A stretch of DNA of 64,000 nt from Tanypteryx hageni (lineage: Eukaryota > Arthropoda > Insecta > Odonata > Petaluridae), in NCBI GenBank assembly GCA_028673005.1, contig CM054113.1, positions 169,491,337 to 169,555,336 of the forward strand. Reading direction: 5' to 3'. A program made the position numbers and the translations under genes. Of the stretch, positions 33,741 to 44,783 are shown piece after piece. Position 1 is the first letter of the stretch; the number at the start of each line of letters is the position of its first letter. Below the pieces are notes generated by a model, which saw only the letters and a list, made by a program, of their open reading frames with translations, had not been told where the DNA came from and made no database searches.

Positions 33741-34895
33741 TTTATCTCACCTTGAGAAAACATTCATTTTTCAGAAAGATATTTCATCATCGGAAATATT
33801 TTTTTTAATTCTAAAGATTTCATCTCTGCACCGATTTTAGTTATTTGCTTATGTAACAATAATAAAGTAAAACAATCTCTAAAATTTGCAATTTTAAGAA
33901 TATTATACTTTTTCCGCAGTAGGGTACTAAAGCCACACATTTCTGCCAAATTTTAAAGTTAGAGCTTATCTAGAAGTGTAATAATATATCAATTTTTTTA
34001 TTTAAAAACTTTTAACGGCCGCAACCGCTTATCCATCGAGATTTTCAAATATTTGGGTATGTGCATTAACCTTTAAATAACTTTAAAATTTCAGCGCCAA
34101 CACGACATTAGTTTTTTTCACAGTTCTCTAATTATTCCTGATTTTGGATTTTGACGTTGTTATAAGTTTATGCCGTAGTTTTAAATCAACTGCATTATAA
34201 TACAATCCACTGATTCTCTTTAGAAGCACTAAATTAAAGCTATTTTTATATGCAGTTCATCAACCCCCATAATTGAAAGGAGTTCTTTTGTATTTATTTG
34301 TGCATTTGCACCCCTCTAAATAACTTTAAAATTTCAGCTCCGTAGTTAGGCCCATTGTCCCTAAACATTTACCTATTTGTTTAAATTTTAAGAATTTTTA
34401 ACAGCCAAACAAACTAAAATATAAAAACTTCTATACATCCTATTTCTTTTTTACAAATTCCACCTTTAAGAAAAATTTCAGCTCTGTAGCAGATTTGGAA
34501 ATAAATAAATTCTTGAAAATTTGTTTAAAAAATTGCGAATTTTTAGCAGCCGCACTGTTGAAAAATTTTAAGATTTTTGTTTTTTTTTTCTATATAGAAT
34601 TTTCTACAAAATGTTTGTAAAAACTCATAGCTACGACTTATAGTTTTCGTGATAAAAATTAATAAACGTTAATGCACAAATGGGTTAAAAACAACCCCTA
34701 AAAATTAAAAATTGAAATTTTTGATTTTTCTAATTGGTTGTGAGCAAAATCCTTTTATCGTGCAAAATTTTATCTTCCGTATTCCATTTACTTAGTTCTA
34801 CACATTATAATCATTCTTTTGGCCAAAGAAATGTTTTTGTCCTGAGATTCTATCTTAATTATAACTAATTTAAAAATGCAAATATATGAAACTCT
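33741..34895. repeat. Diverged, related AT-rich repeat sequence
   Basis: The phrase AAATTTCAGCTCCGTAG or close variants recurs near 34100, 34330 and 34475. This interval is probably older tandem or dispersed material of the same family. No genes are seen. Confidence 0.35.
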
Positions 34896-34899
34896 TCAC

Positions 34900-35190
34900 A
34901 GATTTCCATGTTTTTCTTATGGAGTATCAAAATGGAACATTGGGGTCAAGAATATCACATTAAAAATTAAAAAAATTGGAATTTCCGATTTTTCTGGTTG
35001 GCTGTACCCAAAGACTAGTGTTGTACCTAATAACCGATCATCCTGCCAAATTTCAGGTCCGTGGCATATCTACAAGTACCTTAGGTTTTGTATCATACAT
35101 ATATCCTATATCCTCCTCCGTAAGAAGCAGATATTTATAATAGACATATATCCTATATATGTAAGAAGCAACTATTTATAATGATATATA
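34900..35190 (+). repeat. Dispersed repeat, copy 2 of 3, cut by mariner
   Basis: It matches copy 1 through TATATGTAAGAAGCAACTAT and stops at the TA where the mariner begins (35189-35190). Confidence 0.6.
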
Positions 35191-36467
35191 CGAGGGTGGT
35201 TCAAATGAAAACAGCAAAAGTGAAAAGAAAATTTTTTTATTAAAACCTTTGACAAAATACTCATTTACTTTTCTTGCAATGCACGTTTACCATCTCGAAA
35301 CCAACGCATGGATTCTGTCGGAGAAGAATTTTTTGGTAGCTTGCTCAGCCAATCATGCACCACATTTTTAAGATCGCAGTCGGAACGAAAGTGTTTCTCT
35401 CGTAATGCCTCTTTGAGTGGGTCAAAAAGATGAAAATCACTCAGAGTCAAGTCTGGGGAAGAAGGGGGATGAGTTATCACTTCAAAATGCAGATCCTGAA
35501 TGGTTTCAAGAGTCGCACGGGCACTATGAGAACGGGCATTGTCTTGTTGCAAACAAACCCCTTTTCGAATGAGTCCCCGACGTTTGGGCAGGCTTCAGTC
35601 CGTTCTTAAGAAGATCGCGGTAGGAATCACTATTGACAATTGTCCCTTTTTCCATATAACTCTCCAAAATTACTCCATTTTTGTCCCAAAATGCAGTCAA
35701 CATCACTTTTCCTGCGGATGGTGTCGCTTTGATTTTTTTGGCTTCGGCAAGATTGAATGCCGCCATTCTTTACTTGCTCGCTTACTCTCAGGCTGAAAGT
35801 GATTGACCCATGTCTCATCCCAGGTCACTATGCGGTTCAAGAAATCTTCCCCTTCAGCTTCATACCGAGAGAGTAGCAACACGTTGCTTCAGGTCTTCAG
35901 TGAGTTACCGGGGCACCCACCACGAACAAACTTTATTGAATCCAAGCTCTTTGTGGACAATATTGTGAACAGATCCAACGCTGATGCTCAATTTCTTGCT
36001 GATTTCTTTCACTTTAATGCGACGGTTTTCGCGACTGAGCCTTTCAACGGCAGAAATGTTCTCCGGTGTGACTACACGATCAGCCTGGCATGGCCGAGCA
36101 GCGTCTTCCATATCTTGTACACCATTTTTTAACTTTTCAACCTATTTATACACTCTCCTCTGTGATAAACAGTTATCTCCGTACACATTAACCATCCTCC
36201 TGTATATTTCAAATGGTTTCACTCCTTCTGCGTTCAAAAATCGTATCACTGATTTCAACTTCAACTTTGTGCAATGTTCTATGCGAGATGCCATACTTAT
36301 ATGACAAGGGGTACCAAATACCACAAAATATCCCACAAAAATAATAATAACAATAACAAAAAAAATAATTAACAATAGCAACAAAAAAAGCAATTACAAT
36401 AATAATAGGATTTCATACTTTTTCCACTTTCTTTTCACTTTTGCTGTTTTCATTTGAACCACACTTG
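35191..36467 (-). mobile_element. Mariner element with both ends, 1.28 kb
   Basis: Terminal repeats share TGGTTCAAATGAAAACAGCA and AAAGTGAAAAGAAA (about 35 bp). The left end is CGAGGG and the right end CAAGTG before the shared block. The left flank is TA and the right flank is TG (a mutated TA is likely). It carries a full-length but broken transposase on the - strand. Confidence 0.85.
35265..36294 (-). pseudogene. Mariner DD34D-type transposase, frameshifted
   Basis: ATG at 36294 opens MASRIEHCTKLKLKSVIRFL, then the paired HTH domain (VKEISKKLSISVGSVHNIVH, near 36020). RIVTWDETWVNHFQPES gives the first catalytic Asp (near 35820). QQDNARSHSARATLETIQDL gives the second (near 35545). SPDLTLSDFHLF gives the third (near 35440). 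Frame changes near 36130, 35900, 35770 and 35550 destroy the ORF. The length, about 343 codons, is normal for mariner. Confidence 0.85.
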
Positions 36468-37369
36468 TGTGTGTTTAATATATATATATATGTATAAATA
36501 ATTAGGATATTTCCTGTTAAGATTATGGCATCTTCATCCTTGACTATAGCGCGTATTTGGATAAAAATATCAAGAAATAGGTATGATGCCATTATATTTA
36601 ACAATTGAAAAGAGTTAAATTTCTCGAAAAACTACGAAACACAACATAAAAATACTTTTCAAGTGTTACCGTCACTGCTATCAATCAGGGTTGCTATTGT
36701 GATCCCTTATAGCCCTGGAAAAAAATCTATTCGCATCCTTCCTGCAGTCGACAACCCAAATTTAATCGTCATGTTTGTGCTTTCAGTAGTACGTGAGAAT
36801 TGCAATTATCTATGATACCTTCAATCACAGTGCCTGATGCAGTTAGTGTTTTGGATAGAGTAAAATCTTACATATTATCGGAAGAAAATATTGGTGATGA
36901 TGTTTTCATATTATGCATCATATTGAAAATTAATGTTATATGCTTATGGGAATAAACTTCATGTTAATTCAATTAAAGAAAAATGAAAAAATATTTTTCC
37001 GTAACTTGAATTTTCTATAATTCGAATAATTATTGCTTTCCTTTGAGATTCGAATAATGGAAGTTCAACTCTAATTCGTTATGACGGCATTAATTTCCGT
37101 TAAAAGCATTAAATCACTGCAATCGTAACATATCATATCAGATCCCTTTAAAAGCATTGAGATCGTTGCCATAGTACTGAAAGATTTCTATTGTTGAAAA
37201 GAGGAAGAACTTGACACTTTTTTCCGTTTAAAAGCAGATATTTAAGCTAATTCGATACGTATTTGTATTCTGCCCTCAAAAAGTAAGAACTCCATTTTTC
37301 ACATAGACAACTATTCTTTTTGCTAATTCGTATCCCAATTTCAAGTAATTTAAAAATGCATTTTTAGAA
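36468..37369. other. Non-coding sequence with a fragment of the 60.8-kb dispersed repeat
   Basis: 36505-36600 (GATATTTCCTGTTAAGATTA, GCGCGTATTTGGAT) resembles 60826-60900 and 33080-33150. The rest is unassigned. Confidence 0.4.
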
Positions 37370-37609
37370 AGCCTTGCAGTGAATCGCATGCTTTTCTTAT
37401 GGGGGATTGAAATGGAACATTGGGGTTAAAAAGACCCCTTAAGTATAAACGTTTCTGTGATTTTCGATTTTTCTCGTAGGTTGTATCACTCAACATACCT
37501 ACATGCCAAATTTCAGACCTATCCCTTCTAGAAGTACCTAAGAGTTTTGTGTCAATGAGTGAGTGAGTGAGCGAGGCACAAGTAGCTATATTATTATAGA
37601 TACCCTATA
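37370..37609 (+). repeat. Dispersed repeat, copy 3 of 3, ending in TGAG repeats
   Basis: It matches copies 1 and 2, then runs through GTGAGTGAGTGAGCGAGG to TATTATTATAGATACCCTATA at the boundary of the next element. Confidence 0.55.
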
Positions 37610-38330
37610 CTAGCGTAATTGCCCGGGCTTTGCCCCGGGTATATAGTTTAGAATTTTTCATAAGTGACCAATATTCCCCTTTCATTGGTATGAACAAATT
37701 AAATATAGACTCAAATTTTATGCCTACCTCCCCCTCCCCTCCAAGAAATCTAAATTCTGGCATCGAGGTGCTTATCTTCAACGTCTCTTAAGTATGAGTA
37801 CCAAGTTTTAAGACTACGTTTCTTGGTTCAACATTGGTATTGGAGGAGAATTCATCAAAATCGGTCATTTGGTTGCTGAAATATCTTCAAACAGAGTGCT
37901 TTTCGTCAAATTCGCCGTAGTATAATCGTATACTAATGAATTTTCTTTGAAATCAGAAAATTATTTTTCCTTATATTGTGGTAGCCCTGCTTTTTAGATC
38001 CGTTCTTAACATGTTCATTTCGTTTCGCCATTCTATACCCGCCCTACTAACGAAATTTCTTATTGAAAACGGTTCAACAAATACCTTCAAAATTCATAGA
38101 AAAAGTCTTAACTTTGATATTGTGGTAGCGCTGTTTAGTCGACCCGGTTGAAATATACTACTGTCAGGCACGCTTCTAAAGAGAACTTTCAGATGGAATT
38201 AGGTGTTCAAACTCGGTATGTGCGCAGTAGAACACGGGGCCAATTAATCGCGATAGGTCAGTCCGATTTCGACGAAACTTTAATTATATTACTCGGTGTG
38301 AGTTTCTGCATGTGTAAGACATCTTTCGGT
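37610..38330 (-). mobile_element. Helitron-like element, - strand 3' end at 37610
   Basis: On the - strand the terminus reads hairpin CCCGGG-GCAAAG-CCCGGG, then CAATTACG, CTAG and an external T. A short hairpin followed by CTRR and insertion before T is the Helitron 3' signature. The interior (37970-38300) carries the same phrases as the 410-1060 repeat, in inverse orientation. No Rep/helicase is present, so it is non-autonomous, and the 5' boundary is uncertain. Confidence 0.55.
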
Positions 38331-38453
38331 TGATTTTGAAAATTATTTGTAATTGTCGTAGAAATTAGAAACTTGAATCATTGTACGTGCAAAAGAACAC
38401 AAATTCATTTTCCTAACGTAGATTTTAAAATACGATTTGAATTGACTCACAAT

Positions 38454-38919
38454 CAGAAAATTGTTTTGAAGACGAAATTTTTAAGTTTTTTTAAATACAA
38501 TATTTCGTTGCCAAGAACAACCAGCATTGTTGCTGTACTCCTAAAATTATAAAGGAATGTATTGGGAAAACGGAGGAATGGGGAAAAGAAAGAGTAAAAA
38601 AGAGAAGGGAGAGAGAGATAAGAGAAAGAGGGAAATGGGGAGGGAGAGAGGGAGAGAATGAGGGCAAGTGGAAGTTTGGGAAAGGGAGGTTTGGTGGGTG
38701 GGAGGGATATAGTGAAGTAGAGAGGGAGGTAGAAATAGGGAGAAAGGGAAAGAAATGGGAGGGAGAGAAAAGCCCGAAAATAGGGCTAAATATAATTTTC
38801 CACCTTAAATATATACTGATAGGGGGAGGTTCAGGGTTGCAAACGGACAACAGACGAATTCGCCTCGAGGAGCGAGGCATAAGGCTGACGCGCGTAGCGC
38901 GTAGGGGCGGCGTCCCTAG
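38454..38919 (+). mobile_element. Helitron-like element, + copy, 3' end at 38919
   Basis: The 3' end has the hairpin ACGCGC-GTA-GCGCGT (38888-38902), then GGGGCGGCGTCC, CTAG and an external T. The body includes AAAATTGTTTTGAAGACGAA, GCCAAGAACAACCAGCATTG and a long GA-rich tract. All recur inverted at 48284-48808. Confidence 0.65.
38560..38780. repeat. GA-rich purine tract
   Basis: Near-continuous G and A on the + strand, with GGGAGAGAG units. It forms the core of the Helitron-like copy. Ser/Pro/Leu-rich frames on the other strand are artefacts. Confidence 0.8.
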
Positions 38920-38954
38920 TATTATATTAGATGTTTATAAACAGAAACTTTAAT

Positions 38955-39027
38955 TTTTGGTCCATGAGTTTGCGCTCCTTCAGCCCTGCGCCCGGGGCAA
39001 CTGCTGCCCCTTCGCTACGCCACTGGT
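38955..39027 (-). mobile_element. Transposon terminus of the CAGTGGCGTAGC class
   Basis: Read on the - strand from 39027: CAGTGGCGTAGCGAAGGGGC, then GCCCCGGGCGCAGG. Ends of this type belong to hAT-like MITEs. A similar start (CAGTGACGTAGCCAGAGGG) is at 55504. Partner end not found. Confidence 0.35.
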
Positions 39028-39047
39028 CTTCCGTGGCGTTGAATCAC

Positions 39048-39160
39048 CGTCCATACAAAAAATAACTCGGTGGTCATAAATCCCCTCGGCAAGCAGAAGA
39101 TTTAAGTTTGAATTCCAGTAAAGGTCATATATTTTTCTCTTTAATGAAATGTTTATTTAC
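39048..39160 (+). repeat. Possible decayed SINE head
   Basis: CTCGGTGGTCATAAATCCCC, CGGCAAGCAGAAG and GTTTGAATTCC lie in the same order as the SINE heads at 32.5-32.9 kb, with many differences. Confidence 0.25.
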
Positions 39161-39479
39161 AGCTCCTAACTTTCTGCATAAATATGCAGTGGCTACATCT
39201 TTCATTTAACGTAAAAGATAAGCTTTCAACTCCTTTTCATCGATCTGACCGCTATCGATCCCATAAAGCTCCTTAAAACCTTCTCATTATTCCTAAAATA
39301 ACGGCCTTCAATATAGAAGTGGGCTCTTCGTTAACTGAATTCGCATTTTAAAAATTACCTTAGCGTTCGTAGCTGTGGGACAACGGACGTTGAGCAATGA
39401 TAAATTGTCGAATGAAACAATTCAACGAGGAGAGACTACGAATTTTTCAATCGATTCGTAACTCTTAAATATGAAATGA

Positions 39480-40530
39480 AAAAAAAATCTTTGCAACTCG
39501 CCGATCCGACTTCCTTTGTTTCAAGACTCCTTCCTCGTCGCGGTATTGCATTTTCCCGCTATTTGCAGGCACCTACCGCATCTCATCGCCGAGGAATCGC
39601 TCTCATTACACACGTCCGCGACGCGAGTACTTTGCCGAATGAGTTCCGCGAAGTTGTTTTTTTCTTTTCATCAGTAGTTTTTTTCTCGTTCACGCTTTTT
39701 TATTTTAAAATTTCGGAAGATCGACTGTCGACGCCATCGCGATGTAAAATAAAGTGCGCCACCAATGCTCTCCCATTCCGCCTCCATTATCTCCACCATA
39801 TCTCTTTCTCTCCCCCTCTCTCTCCACCATGTCTCCGAACACGTATCTCTTCGCTCACTCACTCGCTCCCTCGGTTCCCATCCATTTGCCCAGATGGCGC
39901 GATATCCAACCAGACCAACGCATCAAAGAATTGAGCGCGCGTTGGGAAAAACCCTCGACGCTGCATTAGCAGTGCACGGATAATCGGGACTCGGGATATC
40001 GCAGGCTATCGGTTGGCTCGGGAAGAACGTTTTCTTCTTTTTATTTTTAACGTGCCGATATAGCACAGGCACACATTTATGCGCACGTGTGTGCGTGGGT
40101 ATTTTATCGATCGAGAATCGATTTGTATCGGTTTGGCGTGGACTTATGACTTGGGGGATCGCCGATTAATGGCGAACTTCGACGTTACGGCGTATGTGTG
40201 TGTGCTTGCGCGCGAGCGCTATTGGTGGAGGGGGAATGGTTTTTTTTACTCGACTATACCCGGAGGTTTCTCGCTTCGTTGAAGACGCGATAAAAAATAA
40301 TCCGTCGGAGTGGAAGTTTATTGCTTCGCCGGAGTGTCGGGAAATCGATTGGGGTTTAGGTGGATGGGAAATAAGGGGGAAAAACGAACTCCGGCCGCCG
40401 AATTAAGGAATGAAAGCGTAGGGAACGAAGTGCATGTCGCGCTCCGGCTAATGGGGTAGGATATTGATAGTTGGCACGGACGCCGGTAGAGGGGAGGAAG
40501 ATCGACGTAATCGCGAAATTGGAGACGGTG
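39480..40530. other. CpG-rich, GC-elevated segment (possible regulatory or 5' region)
   Basis: GC and CpG content are visibly higher than in the surrounding sequence, with words such as CGCGACGCGAG, GAGCGCGCG and GCGCGCGAGCG. Such segments in otherwise AT-rich arthropod DNA often mark promoters or first exons. Open frames of 60-150 codons occur on both strands, but none has a recognised domain or splice-supported structure. Confidence 0.35.
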
Positions 40531-40539
40531 CTGAATATA

Positions 40540-43499
40540 TGAAATCGACTTTTTTACGGGGAGAGAAACTGCTGGATAAAAAGTTGAAATGGAAGATTGA
40601 TGAACTACCGCGGTGTTTACACATACATTCTTAATTTTTAATTAATTTTTGGTGGAATTCCTATTAGTTGAGTTGATTTATTCCGTGATATCCATATAAA
40701 TTTATGCCAGTATGCATTATCTAGTTGATTTTTAGCTGATTCCTACATTTAGGTAAATCTTTAAGCATCACTTATAAAAAATATATATAACAAGATGATC
40801 CAAACGGAACTTATGATCCTTACTTTCCATATAATTATATATTTAATATTGACTTTAATAGCTTTAAAATCACCGCGGATGAGTTGCTCTTTGTGTTCCA
40901 AAATTTTATAATGTAGCATTATAAAATATTACAAATACACTCAAACGGAAAACTAAATTGATCACGCGTATTTGTGTGGCAAAAATAGTGCGTGTATGTA
41001 TTATACTAGACTACCCAATCCGAGTTCAACAATAGTCGTTGCAATGGCAACACTCTCGTAATGGGTGATATAAACTGCAAAAACGTCAGTATTTACGCAA
41101 CATTCGAAGAAATATGATCGACAACTTATATTATACCATAAAAAATAGAATCTCCATTTTTTTCCTCAGAGAATAGTACAAATTTCGTTCCGATATTACA
41201 AATCTAAGATATGTTAATGTGCAAGAGAAAGTTACCCTGCTGAAAATATTTTCCCTGTAATTTCATTATCTTAGTTTCTCAGTTTACAGTTGTTTCAAAA
41301 TCAACGATGCAATGACGATCTTAATAAATGGACTCACGTTGTCTAATCAGCCTGTTGATGATATTCTTTTTTTCTAAGCTCGTAGTTAGGGTTTATTTAA
41401 TATTCTTCGAAAAAAAAATCCTTGGAAACGAATCTCCGAAATTCCACAGAGAACTATTGAGTTCGTTATATGGCTACAAAATTCAAGAACAAGCAATTTA
41501 AAAAATGTACTTGCCTCGGGTATTTTCAATAGCCACAACAACGTTAAAAAACCATATGGGCATTTCGGATAAAATGCAGCTGTCTTCAGTTGTAATTCAC
41601 CGAAAATAGATTCTACAAGAAGAATATATTTTCGGATACTTTGCAGCCGAAATACTCGTATGTTTTTTTTTAAACTTTGATGTGACTATTGGAGATACCC
41701 GAGGCAAAGAATCTCCGAAAGACAATCATTCGAAATAGCAATTATTTAGAAAATTATTATTCGAAAATATGATGTGTAGAATGAACTCTTCAATCATTTT
41801 AAAAATTAATAAGAAAAAAATCAGTAATGGTCATATATTCGCAGTTTCGTATCAGAAATAGTAAATTTTTGTCACTAAATTAAAAAATGAATCGGCCCCA
41901 TTGTTTTTCGTATAATAATTTTTGCTGTTCATTATTAAATTATTGATATCTGATACACAACGGGTCCGATGTTTTATTTGAGATTATAGTCTCTATCCTC
42001 CAAAAATAAAAAATATTCAAAGTTCGCGATATGTACTCTGATTTTTACATTAGCTAGTCTAATAGTAAAAGGGAGGGATTAAGGGAAATGTTAAAAGAAA
42101 TTGTAGGTTACCTGAAGCTAATGTAGGCTAAATAGTAGGGAGATAAAGTAGATGAGATGAAAGTCCAGTTCTTAGTACTAAGTAGACTAGAAAATAAGAT
42201 TAATTTTAGTGATCATTCAATTATCTAATCGCTAAACGTCAGTAACCACGGCAGAATAATTATTTCTTTTTAAAAAAGACATTCGAAGATTTTTTTGGAG
42301 AATCGTAATTTCGAAAAATTGATTTCTAAGAATTTTCGGCTTACTCATAGTTATTGCTTTGAAGTTAAAGTTTATATAATATAGACCTTTGAAAAAGTAA
42401 AAAAAACGATAGATGTGCGGCCTGCGCTCGCATATTTAGGGCAGGACCGGGAAGCCCAAACCAAGTGAAGAGCGACTGGAAAAAAACGAGCCACAAAAAA
42501 TTATTAAAGAGTAACTCAGATTTACTAATGAGAAATTTGGTTTTCCATACCTCTACTGAGATATTCCAGGTTAGTATAAATTTTGGATGTCGCAATTATT
42601 AATTGGTATTCCATATCTGTATCAGTAATCGAAGCTCTGGTTTTATTTTTTGTAAAATTTTAATTTTGAAAAAAAAGCTTTACATCGATATGTACTTCCA
42701 AAGAGACACAATTTTAAAGCATATTTTCTTAAAGCTGAATATTCTGCAACTGTTGCTATTCTGTGAAATTATGCCATCTGGACACCGGTTCTTATCGTAA
42801 TACATGGCTGTATAGCTCTAGGACGGCGATCGGCAACCTTTTCTGTTGGTGAATCAATTAATGGCTTTTGGAAAATGCAATGGTCGATTAAAAATTTGAA
42901 TGAAAAGAAAAATCAAACCTGGATGGTTATATAAACTATATTTATTAATTGAGTTACTTCTTTATTATCAAAACATAAACCATTCTAGACATGTTTACTT
43001 TTGTGTGTGACGAGGGATAACTCATTGACCCGCGTTGTCGACCACTGCCACAGAAACTAAAGAATCTGCTACAGTTTCAAATATCGCTTGCTTTATTGTA
43101 GCAATACTCCATAGATATTACTAATATTATATCGAAATACATATGCATCGTTTTCGTTCTAATTGGACAGTCGATTTTTACGTTCTTAAAAATCCGTGAT
43201 CTGATAGACATCATTTTCGACGGTAGATCACAAGCGATAACGCGATTGAAACAAAGCTACGAGATTAGATACACTAGGGGGCAAGCTCCCTGCTCGCTGG
43301 CGCTCGGCAACCCTTCTCCCCTTTGCTCTCTGTTTCTTCGTTCCTACCATGTACCTATTTTTTGGATTTAGATTAGTTTTACGTGAATATGTTTTCAATA
43401 TGGTATTAATTAAATATGGGTATTTTATACATTATGAACATTTGGTTTCTAATAACAAATTAACAAAAATGATAAATTTAAATGGCATTTAATTTAACA
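40540..43499. other. AT-rich non-coding sequence
   Basis: No gene recognised. Near 42826, GGCGATCGGCAACCTTTTCT resembles a hAT-type terminus but has no clear partner. Near 43274, CTAGGGGGCAAGC was considered as a Helitron end and not supported. Confidence 0.4.
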
Positions 43500-43507
43500 C
43501 TTCATTA

Positions 43508-44139
43508 CAGGCGCGGACTGGGCCGCCGGGACACCGAGAAATTTTCCAGTCTTTCAGTTCGAAAATGGGGCCGCTCTGTGGACAAAGTTTTAAGTTCACG
43601 TAATTACTTATAAGCAACTGGTCGTAAGAATGACAAAACAGTCAATATCTGTATTGGAGAGTCAAAGTGGTAGGTACTTTGATTAAGCTCAAATGAGGCT
43701 GATGATTCAAAAGATAAACGCTTATCATTTCCACTTGGGTATTTTTTGCCTAGACGCGCACGTCCTCTCGGGTTAATTCCCGCGAGTTTCGGCTTCTCAC
43801 ATATTTTATTCTTCACTCGAGTGTCACAGTTTCGGTAAGCTTATTGGGAAGAATAAACAAATCATCGTGGGAATGTTCTTCAAAAGTTCCATCCCTTCTC
43901 CATATGAGCTGTATGCATCATCCACCAGTCTCCCATAGTTCTCGCAAAAGTATCGTTCCGTTCTTGTCGTGAACGTATTTCCAGAGGCGGATTTATACAC
44001 AGGCGCATGAGGCGGTAGCTGCACGTCTCGTCGAAAAGAGGGCCTCGCAAATGGGACCACGTCGAAAAATGAACCTCACCAAAGGTCGGCAAAGAGGCAA
44101 ACATTTCCTCGGCAGGAAAAAATTGCCAGTCCGCGCCTG
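43508..44139. mobile_element. hAT MITE, 632 bp, with perfect TIR and TSD
   Basis: Perfect 14-bp terminal repeats CAGGCGCGGACTGG are flanked by the identical 8-bp duplication CTTCATTA (43500-43507 and 44140-44147). No transposase is present. An internal stretch near 43980 (CCAGAGGCGGATTTATACAC) looks like a second, nested hAT-type end. Confidence 0.9.
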
Positions 44140-44147
44140 CTTCATTA

Positions 44148-44771
44148 TAAAGTACATTTTTAATTACTTGATTTTCTGCTCTATTATCATTTCCAGTTAT
44201 TTGTATTTCCACACCCTGACGTGACGTGTGTTTAATGAATATATTTTTTAGGAATGTATGTTTGGTTTTAAGTAACAAATTAAGATAATTAGTTGATAAA
44301 AAAAGAGAGCTGAAATTCCCGGAGATTAACATTGGCTGAGGTATAGAGCAAAAAGAGACAACCAGAAATACGATTTTAGTAATATAGATAAAAAATATAA
44401 ATAACATGAATATTACGGGCGATTTATTTGCATTTAATTCATATCTTTGGTCATTTCGAGCAAGTTTTAATCTTATTTTTGATCTTTAAAACTTTATATA
44501 AATGCATATACGCTGAAATTACCGGGGACAACATTACCCGTAACAATGGAAACTTAGTATTGAAATGTGAAAAAATTTACCAAAAATAGAGTATAAATTC
44601 AAAATATGAGCGAATTCGCATCAGATTGAGTATTCAACGGTTAGAATAAAAATACTCATTTATTTTGGCGTGTTTTAGAGTAAATTTTGTGTCGATAACT
44701 TAATTTTAAGATATTTTAAAGAGTAAAAGAATGAAAGCCTTCAAACCAAAAGGGTGATTTTTACTAGTTAT
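44148..44771. other. AT-rich non-coding sequence
   Basis: Nothing recognised before the target duplication of the following LINE. Confidence 0.4.
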
Positions 44772-44783
44772 ATTATGGGAAAC

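Noticed and set aside
38491..38880. 129-codon Ser/Pro/Phe-rich - strand frame
   Set aside because: It is the complement of the GA-rich Helitron core.
43270..43310. Third Helitron-like end at CTAGGGGGCAAGC
   Set aside because: No convincing hairpin and no similarity to the other three ends.
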